Origin: Bacteroidota bacterium
GTDB lineage: Bacteria > Bacteroidota > Bacteroidia > Bacteroidales > VadinHA17
DNA: 39,966 nucleotides
Assembly: GCA_022703405.1 (NCBI GenBank)
Contig: JAKLDT010000009.1
Coordinates: forward strand, 1 to 39,966
Reading direction: 5' to 3'
Position 1 is the stretch's first letter, and each line of letters starts with the position of its first letter. The notes below the pieces were generated by a model. It ran no database searches and had not been told where the DNA came from. It was given only the letters and a program-made list of their open reading frames with translations. This document shows positions 9,601-16,072 of this stretch, in pieces. A program made the translations under genes and the position numbers.

Positions 9601-10381
9601 CTCCTCCTGAGTATCTGCCGTTTCCGCCGCCGCCGCCTGTAAAACTGTCGCCTTTTCCCTTTGCATAATTTGGAAAGAAGGGAGGATAATTTCCAACGTC
9701 AAGAAATGCCCTCTGTGCTACAGACTCTCCCTTGTAACCTGAATTGTCGTAACTCGCAGGATAACCGAAATTATCAAGTCCGGCACCTGAGCTTGTGCAT
9801 AAACCTGCACCTTCAGCTGCCATGCCTCCTTTGAAACCCTTGCCTTCTACATCAATATTTGCATTAAGCGACAGGGTTCGTCCTACTATCATCACAAGCA
9901 CGCCGCCTGTTTTTGAAACAGAATCCCAGGGCTGACATGTAAGAGTGGAAGTTACAGTAGCAGTATTATAGAACGGAACCTTAACAAGCTGGACCAGGCC
10001 TTTCGCGTCGAAGTCATTAAGGATTATTGCAGTGAATTTTACATTTTTTGTACCTGTATCAATTGATTCAATTATCAGGAACTCGCTCTGACCTGGTGCA
10101 CCGAAAAAATCCTGGTATATCCCAAAAGCAGATGCCTCAGGAACATTAATTATTGCTCCCTTCATCTGGATTAGCAGCACGGTATCACCCGCCACAAGAC
10201 CGGCAACATCGTTCAGTGTAACATTATCCTTAGGTGAAGAACCTATTGCTTCAACCCTTTTATAACTGTTTACTATTCCACCTATTTTCTTGTCCTGTGA
10301 ATACAGGGAGACAAGCTGTCCGACAATGACAAACAGACCTATGAAAAATGATTTAGTATAGAAGACAGACTTCCCGGTCAT
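6641..10381 (-). CDS. Large glycine-rich, Ig-repeat surface protein with T9SS type B sorting domain
   Basis: This 1246-residue protein has a signal peptide (hydrophobic core about 11-27), a globular N-terminal region (about 30-180), a glycine-rich region (about 180-460) with several runs of five to seven glycines, six Ig-like repeats of about 95 residues each (about 480-1065), a linker, and a C-terminal CHU_C/gliding-associated domain (about 1151-1246) starting VPEGFSPNGDDVNDYF. That last domain is the type B signal recognised by the type IX secretion system. Each repeat carries an IC near its start, a Y.Y.W core, a DY.P.....T.YRR motif and a late Cys-containing segment, which suggests one disulfide per repeat. 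It is most likely secreted and displayed at the cell surface as an adhesin-like fibre. It is the first gene of its operon, with the PorP/SprF gene 2 bases downstream. Confidence 0.92.
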   Translation of the reverse strand: MTGKSVFYTKSFFIGLFVIVGQLVSLYSQDKKIGGIVNSYKRVEAIGSSPKDNVTLNDVAGLVAGDTVLLIQMKGAIINVPEASAFGIYQDFFGAPGQSEFLIIESIDTGTKNVKFTAIILNDFDAKGLVQLVKVPFYNTATVTSTLTCQPWDSVSKTGGVLVMIVGRTLSLNANIDVEGKGFKGGMAAEGAGLCTSSGAGLDNFGYPASYDNSGYKGESVAQRAFLDVGNYPPFFPNYAKGKGDSFTGGGGGNGRYSGGGGGSNWGTGGQGGKESGTCSSPVLGGNGSQTIKNTEFDAGFIMGGGGGGSTYAAGVTTATPGAAGGGIIIIICDTIKGNGRKITAAGGSPNTLYPAITNGTNAGAGGGGGGGSVAIYLQSYSSSTTGTLTISVDGGQGGSNMNVFNLIAWGEGGGGGSGLILTNNIAAPSYVTKSFKGGKGGFKAGTTTGSAGTDGEALLTYSPVLNGFLYNSIRSAVTGDQTDSICSNVPFGIISGTIPFGGTFQWQKSTLANPTVADADWSDISGATSKDYSPGLLTQTTWFRRVVTQIGTPTIVDKSKPVQIIVQLYIKNNIIGDADTICYAQNPQAMISKAVLADGNGIYSYKWEKSTDNSVFTDPANNDSLAAYTPEPTLTQTSWYRRIVTSGRCQDKSTSVKITVLDTIRNNRITVPAQDICYGMTFTNLTGTTPSTGTALGGGDNSYRYLWISSINGAAWGPAPGTNNLADYDPAELAEKAPKNEYKYMRIVKSGMQDVCADTTSILLLRDYPVLTNNKVLTAQHNVCSGSAPSLLTGSDPANGDGTYIYIWQDSTKANPAWTDISGATQRDYQPPALTDTTSYRRKVTSSACIDISKSVRVNVHKPLINNIIALAGGLTDTTICDGANPNSFTGSLPAGGTNIAGDYAYEWQYSADNISWNAVSASGTGKNYDPPALNSTTFYRRKVLSGACTDISAATLKVTVLPLIANNILNDPPVICKDYVPAILTGATPTGGDGSYKYYWEQSTDGGSSWAAAAGVNNLPSGSYEPPALGVPTKYRRKVSSGSAGCCSDISNIVEVRLHTDPSSSIYAGPDTTLRSFDGYYVMEASPLFSYETGKWSVILGAGSFTNDTKNDTEVRDLGEKDNLFLWTVKNGPCINTDSVRIAISEIFVPEGFSPNGDDVNDYFEILGLDTDNQDVEISIVNSAGTEVFHSTNMNSQDWMFWDGKNTRGNDLAEGTYYYILKMASRNTDKAPYKQSGFIVLKRK
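7200..8944 (-). repeat. Six tandem Ig-like repeats within the T9SS surface protein
   Basis: Six units of roughly 90-105 codons are visible in the protein (about residues 480-1065). They start near SICSNV, TICYAQ, DICYGM, NVCSGS, TICDGA and VICKDY. Shared landmarks are the early IC/VC, a (G)DG.Y.Y.W core, the DY.P..L...T.YRR motif and a linker ending in NN. The YRR motif is best kept in units 2, 4, 5 and 6; unit 1 has WFRR and unit 3 is the most divergent (KYMRIV). The units are clearly diverged at DNA level, so the array is old rather than a recent expansion. Confidence 0.85.
9002..9844 (-). repeat. Glycine-rich low-complexity coding segment
   Basis: This part of the surface-protein gene encodes a glycine-rich region (about residues 180-460). 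On the plus strand it shows as CCGCCGCC and CCACCACC tracts, for example near 9268-9290, 9450-9475 and 9595-9640. Glycine runs alternate with hydrophobic beta segments such as GGGIIIIIC and GGSVAIYLQ, a pattern that fits a stacked beta structure better than a disordered linker. Confidence 0.7.
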
Positions 10382-10415
10382 TTAGCATTAATGAACTGCT
10401 AATATAACGAATAAA

Positions 10416-10454
10416 TTGAATTATTCAACTGTATTTTTTCATTAGCAATTCAAA
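10416..10454 (-). promoter_or_regulatory. Candidate promoter with overlapping palindrome for the T9SS operon
   Basis: On the minus strand, TTTG (10454-10451) is followed after 17 bases by TACAGTTG (10433-10426). This is a one-mismatch fit to the Bacteroidota -7 element TAnnTTTG with a -33 TTTG, although the spacer is a little short. The perfect inverted repeat TTGAATTATTCAA (10416-10428) overlaps the -7 element and the likely transcription start, so it could be a repressor site. It lies in the only gap upstream of the five-gene operon. The promoter call is tentative. Confidence 0.35.
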
Positions 10455-13400
10455 GTGGCTTCTCAACTGTAAATTTAACAGGAAGCTCAACAAAAAACAG
10501 GGTTCCCTTACCTGTCTCTGACTCAAACCATATATTTCCTCCTGCATTTTCCACATATCGTTTAACAATCGACAGACCCAGACCCATACCTGAGGATTTT
10601 GTAGTGAAATTAGGGGTGAACATTTTCTTCCTGATTTCCTCAGGAATGCCGGTGCCATTGTCTGAAATTGTAATAAGCACCTTATTCCCTTTTACATCTA
10701 TCCGGACCCCGATAATCCCCTCAGCCCCTGGAGGTATCGACTGCATGGCATTCTTTATCAGGTTTGAAAAGATCCCGTTAAGGTGTTCCCTGTCAGCAAA
10801 CACAATTACCCTGCTTTCAACAGGCCATATAACATCAAACCTGATATTTTCCGTATTTCTGAAAAGCTCCAGGGATGTCCTGATCTGCTCGATAAGATCC
10901 AGCTCGGTGGGATTGTTACCGGGCATTTTTGCAAATGATGAGAATGCCGTGGCAATTGTTGAGAGATTGTCAATATACTCAACCTGGTTATTTGCAAATG
11001 TTTCAATCTTTTTGTCAAAGCCGGGCGATTTATCGTTCCATGAACGAAGAAGCTGCTGTACATTAAGCTTCATTGGGGTCAGCGGATTCTTAATTTCATG
11101 CGCTATCTGCTTGGCCATTTCCCTCCAGGCATATTCCCTTTCAGAATTAGCCAGTTTCTTGACGCTCTCGTCGAGTTCATCGAGCATTCTGTTATACTGG
11201 CGCACAAGGTCACCGATTTCATCATTCCCGCTGTATGTAAGATGCTCGGTTTTTTTCCCAAGCTCTACAGAGGCAAGGCCCTCACTTAACATCGAAAGCG
11301 GAGCTGTCAGTCTTCCGCTTATAAAAACTGAAAGTCCCATTGTAATCACAACAAGAAGCAGTGTGAAATTAATAACAGCAACTATCAGGTTTGAAATTTC
11401 ATTCGTCAGAACACTCTGCATCCTGAAATACGGAAGGTTAAGATAGGCCATCAGCCTGCCTTCCTCATTGTAGAAAGGCACATAGGCAGAAATATATTCA
11501 AGTTTACCGATCTTTTCATTCTGATAGAACTCACTCCTGATGAAATCCTTCATATTTATAAGGGCCATATTGTTGATCCTTCTGCTGAGCAGATCATTGA
11601 AAAAGATCTCCTGCCGTGAAGTTGCCATAATATAGCCGTTTAGATCATACAGGTTTATATCGGTGTTGAAGATGTTCGAAAGCCTTACGAGAAGAGAGTT
11701 CAGATTTGCAAACGACTGATTCCGCCAGTCTGATGAAAGTCTTACCTCCTGCCCCAGCCTCGACTCAAGCTCAAGGTAAACGGAATTAAGTTTCTCCTTC
11801 ATGTTATCTGAATGCCTCTGACGGTATTCATAAATTGTCAGAAGTGAAACAACAACTCCTATCAGTGTGAAGGATATAAGCAGAATACCTACATAAGACA
11901 CCTGCAGTTTTTGTCTGAATGTCAGCGATATAAGTTGCCTGAAAGAAGGCTTTCTGATTGTCAGCAATACCAGATTTGAGAAAATCAGTATGAAGGCAAA
12001 GAGATAGGCAAATGAAATAAGAAGATTCCCGGCAGTTATCAAAGGCCTGGAAATCATTACAGTAGCCGAACCATTCTTGTACAGCACATGCCTGTAATTG
12101 TCATAACTGAAGATCCTGTAATCGGAAAGCTTGTCAACATATTCAACATCAGTTTTATCGTATGCAAATTCACCATTATGAATTACTAACTCTCCGTTTA
12201 TGTATTTTGCAAATGAATAGTTTCTTACTCCTTCATATTTGTGATATTTTTTATCGAGAAGCAATTCAGAATATCCGGGCTGAAAAACATTAACATCGCT
12301 GTACAACTCAATGAACATACCGTTTATCGTACCTTTTCCTGTCCTGTAATTCAGTCTGCCTGTATAGTTAGCCCTTCCTCCCTGGTTATCAATGAAATAA
12401 AAACCTGTTCCTGTAAGCTGGTGACCATTCAGTTTTATACGGGTATCAAAGAAATCGAAGCAGTTTTCATATCTCACAGGTTCCGAACCAATCTGAAGAT
12501 TGTCCTCATCTGAGCATAGCACCATGCTGAAGTCATAATTTCCCCAGTAGCCTCCGAAATATGCCTCATTCAGGTAATTATAAAGCTTATCAACATCAAG
12601 CCTGTCCTTGTTGAAAGATTCCGAAAGCATAAAACGCTTCAGCAGGGTGTCAGAGGAAATCTCGGGCCAGAGGTCAAGTAAAAGGTGCTCAGCCTCAGGA
12701 TCATTTTCAGTTGAAAAGGTAACTGCCTGTATCTTAAGATTTTCTGTTGTTTTTTCTTCTGACAGTACAGTTATATAGTACAATGAATATAAAGTTGTCA
12801 GTACTGACACAAGCAGAAGCATGTTGAAAAGGTTTTTTCTATTTCGCCCTGTGAACCAGATGCCAGATGCAAGCAAAAACCAGAATAATACAAATGGCAG
12901 GCGGCTTTCACCTCCGGCCGGGCTAAATAATGCAAGGACAGGAAGAGTAACAATCAAGGTTATTATAAAAAATCCTGAACTGAAAGATGATTCTGCTTTT
13001 GTGAAACGGTATAAAATGAAAACAGGGACAAGAATAAACATCATAGCAGACATGAAACCTGCAATGCTGAACCAGCTTAGCTCAAGCACCTTATACGATT
13101 CAAAGCTTATATTCGAAGTTGCCACAAGCCGTGAAAACAGGAAATGAAATACTCCAATGAAGAAAGCTCCGGCCGCAAGGTGTAAAACTGCACTCACTGT
13201 AGCATAAAATCTGTTTCCGCCTGAAGCGGAAGGATATGGAAAATCCCTGTAAAAGATATATGCCGACAAGGCTGAAAAAAGTGATAATATAAAAAGGTGC
13301 CCCAGCGAGGGAATAAAATCATTCAGGGAAAACTTGTATGGTGAAAAGAGCTCGGAAAGAAAAAATATCCGTGGCTTATCCGCCAGCAGAAATATGTAAT

Positions 13401-14154
13401 AGAAGGCAAAAAGAAAAACTATAAAAAGAAGTGTTGTTACCGCTCTGTTCACCTTTCCAGAGAAGTACCCAAGAAGCTGCATGAGCAACAGTATCAGCAC
13501 AAAAAAGGCAAGACACCACAGGGCCGAAGGTATGTAAGTTAAATAACTGATCTCCTTTTTTGCAGGAAAAACAAGCGAAAAAAGAAAATTGCCGTCGCTG
13601 CTGTTCACATGATATTCTGAGGCATTTCTGTCGGTACTGAAACCAATGTTTTCCGAAAGACGGAAATCTTCTTCAAACCCGTTTCTGATAATGTCATTTG
13701 TGAATCCGTAATCCGAACGTATCCTGAGCAAGCCGATCAGCATCTCATTGCCGGCCATTACGGTTTTCGTGAGAAACCAACCGTTCTGCATAAAAATCAG
13801 AGGCCTGGAGAATAAAGTATCGCTAAGGAAATTTGGAACATCGAACTCGTTGCTTGACCAGTATATAAGCTTCCTGTCGATATACTCGAGTATTGTTATG
13901 TTGTTTTCCTCAGCAAGCTGAAAAATATCATTTTCGGTGACTGAACCATGATGATCCTCCATTGCGAGGACTGGTTTCATGTTTTCCAGGCAAATCTCCA
14001 TCACAGCCTGCTTTTCGGCAAGCGTTCTGTTAAAAAATTTTGTCCTCAGATGATATTCATAATCACTGAAATAAAGCTTTTCAGCAAAAAAGGAAAGCAC
14101 CAGCAACAAAACCGTCAGGAAGAAAAGTAAAACTATTTTACGCGAACCATTCAT
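10450..14154 (-). CDS. Giant multi-pass sensor histidine kinase with HAMP domain (NtrY-like core)
   Basis: This 1234-residue kinase has about twelve predicted membrane segments: one at 7-24, a block of eight between about 210 and 463, then about 705-732, 754-775 and 920-945. Large probably periplasmic regions lie at about 25-208, 465-700 and 776-918. A HAMP domain (about 945-1000) leads into the DHp helix with AHEIKNPLTPMK (phospho-acceptor His1019) and an HATPase_c domain with the N box NLIKNAMQS (1131-1139), G1 DNGTGI (1165-1170), F box FTPNFTT (1179-1185) and G2 GMGLGL (1189-1194). All catalytic boxes are intact. The HEIKNPLTPMKL sequence resembles NtrY-type kinases. No response regulator is adjacent, so the partner is unknown. 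The start lies 15 bases after the rlmH stop, which suggests co-transcription. Confidence 0.93.
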   Translation of the reverse strand: MNGSRKIVLLFFLTVLLLVLSFFAEKLYFSDYEYHLRTKFFNRTLAEKQAVMEICLENMKPVLAMEDHHGSVTENDIFQLAEENNITILEYIDRKLIYWSSNEFDVPNFLSDTLFSRPLIFMQNGWFLTKTVMAGNEMLIGLLRIRSDYGFTNDIIRNGFEEDFRLSENIGFSTDRNASEYHVNSSDGNFLFSLVFPAKKEISYLTYIPSALWCLAFFVLILLLMQLLGYFSGKVNRAVTTLLFIVFLFAFYYIFLLADKPRIFFLSELFSPYKFSLNDFIPSLGHLFILSLFSALSAYIFYRDFPYPSASGGNRFYATVSAVLHLAAGAFFIGVFHFLFSRLVATSNISFESYKVLELSWFSIAGFMSAMMFILVPVFILYRFTKAESSFSSGFFIITLIVTLPVLALFSPAGGESRLPFVLFWFLLASGIWFTGRNRKNLFNMLLLVSVLTTLYSLYYITVLSEEKTTENLKIQAVTFSTENDPEAEHLLLDLWPEISSDTLLKRFMLSESFNKDRLDVDKLYNYLNEAYFGGYWGNYDFSMVLCSDEDNLQIGSEPVRYENCFDFFDTRIKLNGHQLTGTGFYFIDNQGGRANYTGRLNYRTGKGTINGMFIELYSDVNVFQPGYSELLLDKKYHKYEGVRNYSFAKYINGELVIHNGEFAYDKTDVEYVDKLSDYRIFSYDNYRHVLYKNGSATVMISRPLITAGNLLISFAYLFAFILIFSNLVLLTIRKPSFRQLISLTFRQKLQVSYVGILLISFTLIGVVVSLLTIYEYRQRHSDNMKEKLNSVYLELESRLGQEVRLSSDWRNQSFANLNSLLVRLSNIFNTDINLYDLNGYIMATSRQEIFFNDLLSRRINNMALINMKDFIRSEFYQNEKIGKLEYISAYVPFYNEEGRLMAYLNLPYFRMQSVLTNEISNLIVAVINFTLLLVVITMGLSVFISGRLTAPLSMLSEGLASVELGKKTEHLTYSGNDEIGDLVRQYNRMLDELDESVKKLANSEREYAWREMAKQIAHEIKNPLTPMKLNVQQLLRSWNDKSPGFDKKIETFANNQVEYIDNLSTIATAFSSFAKMPGNNPTELDLIEQIRTSLELFRNTENIRFDVIWPVESRVIVFADREHLNGIFSNLIKNAMQSIPPGAEGIIGVRIDVKGNKVLITISDNGTGIPEEIRKKMFTPNFTTKSSGMGLGLSIVKRYVENAGGNIWFESETGKGTLFFVELPVKFTVEKPL

Positions 14155-14169
14155 CTTTTGTTTTCATTT

Positions 14170-14643
14170 TTAATCATGGTGATACGGATCGCCTTTTATT
14201 ATTGTATGCGCCCTGTAAAGCTGTTCAAGGAACAAAAGCCGTACCAGCTGATGCGGGAAGGTCATTTTCGACAATGAGATCCTGTAATCAGCCCTCTTAT
14301 AGACAGCATCCGAGAAGCCCCATGGTCCGCCAATTATAAAACAGATCCTCTTTCGCGGGAGCATGAAGGATTTTTCAAGCCAGGAAGAAAACTCAACTGT
14401 CCGCATTTCTTTTCCCCTTTCATCAAGAATTGCAACATAATCATCAGCCCGCAGGCTCTGGAGAATTCTCTCACCTTCTTTCTGCTTCTGCTCTTCCACC
14501 GGCATGTTTTTTGTATTCCGCAATTCCGGAAGAGTAATGGTTTCAAACGGGTTATACCTGTTAATCCTTGAAGAATAAAGTGCAGCTAGCTCGGAAATAC
14601 TCTCATCAGTTGTTTTACCTGTCTGCAGCAATGCCAGCTTCAT
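14170..14643 (-). CDS. rlmH: 23S rRNA (pseudouridine-1915-N3)-methyltransferase RlmH
   Basis: At 157 residues it matches the usual length of this SPOUT-class enzyme, which methylates pseudouridine 1915 in helix 69 of 23S rRNA using S-adenosylmethionine. Diagnostic sequences are LDERGKEMRTVEFS (about 84-97), the cofactor-binding knot FIIGGPWGFS (about 111-120) and the C-terminal SKMTFPHQLVRLLFLEQLYR segment ending in KGDPYHHD. It is the first gene of a pair with the histidine kinase downstream and is divergent from the DUF4783-nadC operon. Confidence 0.97.
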   Translation of the reverse strand: MKLALLQTGKTTDESISELAALYSSRINRYNPFETITLPELRNTKNMPVEEQKQKEGERILQSLRADDYVAILDERGKEMRTVEFSSWLEKSFMLPRKRICFIIGGPWGFSDAVYKRADYRISLSKMTFPHQLVRLLFLEQLYRAHTIIKGDPYHHD

Positions 14644-14683
14644 TCGAAATATCTGTTAATTATGACCTTTTCCGTGATAAACA

Positions 14684-14691
14684 CAAAAATA
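14684..14691 (-). promoter_or_regulatory. Candidate -7 element for rlmH
   Basis: On the minus strand this reads TATTTTTG, a full match to the Bacteroidota TAnnTTTG consensus, about 40 bases upstream of the rlmH start. No convincing -33 TTTG was found at the expected distance, so the call rests on the -7 element alone. Confidence 0.4.
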
Positions 14692-14777
14692 ACAATAAAG
14701 CAGACTAAAGCGTAATCAATGCCACTGAAGATTTGAGCAATACATAAATTTATTTCCTCCTGTATCCAAATTAGTAT

Positions 14778-14785
14778 TAAATTTG
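14778..14785 (+). promoter_or_regulatory. Candidate -7 element for the DUF4783-nadC operon
   Basis: TAAATTTG fully matches TAnnTTTG and ends 36 bases before the ATG at 14822. It overlaps an upstream in-frame TTG (14783), which supports placing the gene start at 14822. The -33 region is weak (TTTC instead of TTTG). Confidence 0.45.
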
Positions 14786-14821
14786 TACTTCATAAGTCAT
14801 GTGACCACCAACTATAATAAC

Positions 14822-15226
14822 ATGAAACATTCCGTATTTATAACGGTTTTAATTACAATTCTTTGCAATTCAGGTCTTTATGGCCAGGACCAACCCAACA
14901 TACCTGGAGGAATATCCCTTGCATTCAAAGCAGGCAATGCTGCAGAACTGTCAAAATACATGAATGCAACTGTTGAGCTTCTGCTTCTCGACAAGGAGGA
15001 TTTCTACAGAAAGAATGTTGCTGAAACTATTCTGAAGGATTTCTTCAGCGAATACAAAACAAAAGATTTCACAATACGCCATCAGGGAGCCAAGAATGAT
15101 GCACAATATGCCATCGGAAACCTTAAAACTGAGAAAGGAGATTTCAGGGTCTATTTTCTTCTGAAAAAGATTGACAGGGAACTCCTGATTCACCAAATAC
15201 GTATTGAACCTGATAATGGCAGATAA
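14822..15226 (+). CDS. DUF4783 family exported protein
   Basis: From the ATG at 14822 the product is 134 residues, with a signal peptide ending near LYGQ (about residue 21). The remaining roughly 110 residues resemble DUF4783, a small NTF2-like fold seen in Bacteroidota, with the LAFKAGNAAELSKYMN helix and the KTEKGDFRVYFLLKK strands. Its function is unknown. The open frame extends upstream to a TTG at 14783, but that would remove the signal-peptide start and overlap the promoter. It overlaps the nadC start by 11 bases, so the two are translationally coupled, although no link between this protein and NAD synthesis is apparent in the sequence. Confidence 0.85.
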   Translation: MKHSVFITVLITILCNSGLYGQDQPNIPGGISLAFKAGNAAELSKYMNATVELLLLDKEDFYRKNVAETILKDFFSEYKTKDFTIRHQGAKNDAQYAIGNLKTEKGDFRVYFLLKKIDRELLIHQIRIEPDNGR

Positions 15227-16058
15227 CGATCTTAAGGAATTCATCCTCAGAAGCCTTTGGGAAGACACTGGTGACGGCGATCACTCGTCACTGGCAAGCA
15301 TAGCAAGTGGCACAAGCGGAAAAGCCAGACTTATAATTAAACAGGCAGGAGTACTTGCAGGTGTAAGGATAGCCCGTGAAGTGTTCAAAAATGCAGATCC
15401 CGGCCTGGATTTCAAGCTACTAATTTCTGACGGCACAAAAGTAAAATACGGTGATATTGCATTTCATGTTTCCGGCAGCGTTCACTCTATACTCAGGACT
15501 GAGAGGCTGGTTCTTAACATAATGCAGAGAATGAGCGGTATCGCCACCGGCACAAATGAATATGCAGAAAAACTGAAAGGCCTCAAAACAAAGATACTCG
15601 ACACAAGGAAGACAAGTCCCGGTCTCAGGTTTCTTGAGAAGGAAGCTGTAAGGATTGGCGGAGGCATGAATCACCGCATGGGACTGTACGACATGATAAT
15701 GCTGAAAGACAACCACATAGATTATGCCGGAGGCATTGAGAATGCAATAAAAAGCACAAAAAAATATCTGCTTGAAAATAAACCTGACCTTAAAATAGAG
15801 ATAGAGGCCAGGACTGTTGCCGATGTAGAAAAGATCATTTCAATTGGTGGAGTCAACCGTATTATGCTCGACAATTTCTCAGTTCAGGATACCCTGATTG
15901 CTGTCAAGCTTATAAATGGAAGGTATGAAACTGAATCATCAGGCGGAATTACTCTCGAAACAATAAGATCTTATGCCGAATGCGGCGTCGATTTTATTTC
16001 AGTCGGAGCCCTGACTCATCACATCAGAAGCCTTGATATGAGCCTTAAAGCTTTCTGA
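15216..16058 (+). CDS. nadC: Nicotinate-nucleotide pyrophosphorylase (carboxylating)
   Basis: This is quinolinate phosphoribosyltransferase, which converts quinolinate and phosphoribosyl pyrophosphate to nicotinate mononucleotide, CO2 and pyrophosphate in de novo NAD synthesis. From the ATG at 15216 it has 280 residues, normal for the family. Diagnostic sequences are the N-terminal WEDTGDGDHSS, ILDTRKTSPGLR (127-138), GGGMNHRMGLYDMIMLKDNH (148-167), IEIEARTV and IMLDNF, which together form the substrate- and PRPP-binding barrel. The start overlaps the DUF4783 stop by 11 bases. nadA and nadB are not in the window. It converges on the glutamine synthetase gene with a 14-base gap. Confidence 0.97.
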   Translation: MADNDLKEFILRSLWEDTGDGDHSSLASIASGTSGKARLIIKQAGVLAGVRIAREVFKNADPGLDFKLLISDGTKVKYGDIAFHVSGSVHSILRTERLVLNIMQRMSGIATGTNEYAEKLKGLKTKILDTRKTSPGLRFLEKEAVRIGGGMNHRMGLYDMIMLKDNHIDYAGGIENAIKSTKKYLLENKPDLKIEIEARTVADVEKIISIGGVNRIMLDNFSVQDTLIAVKLINGRYETESSGGITLETIRSYAECGVDFISVGALTHHIRSLDMSLKAF

Positions 16059-16072
16059 ATCCTTTAATCAGA

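Noticed and set aside
9250..9640. CCGCCGCC-type tracts as a possible CRISPR or satellite repeat
   Set aside because: There are no regular spacers or conserved repeat unit; the tracts are codons for glycine runs.
9477..9668. Proline-rich short frame on the plus strand
   Set aside because: The prolines are only the complement of the glycine codons in the surface-protein gene.
10604..11446. 280-codon open frame on the plus strand
   Set aside because: It lies wholly antisense to the kinase catalytic domain, whose motifs are intact; the translation is serine-rich with no recognisable domain.
14783..14821. Upstream TTG start for the DUF4783 gene
   Set aside because: It overlaps the TAAATTTG promoter element and precedes a good signal peptide that starts at 14822.
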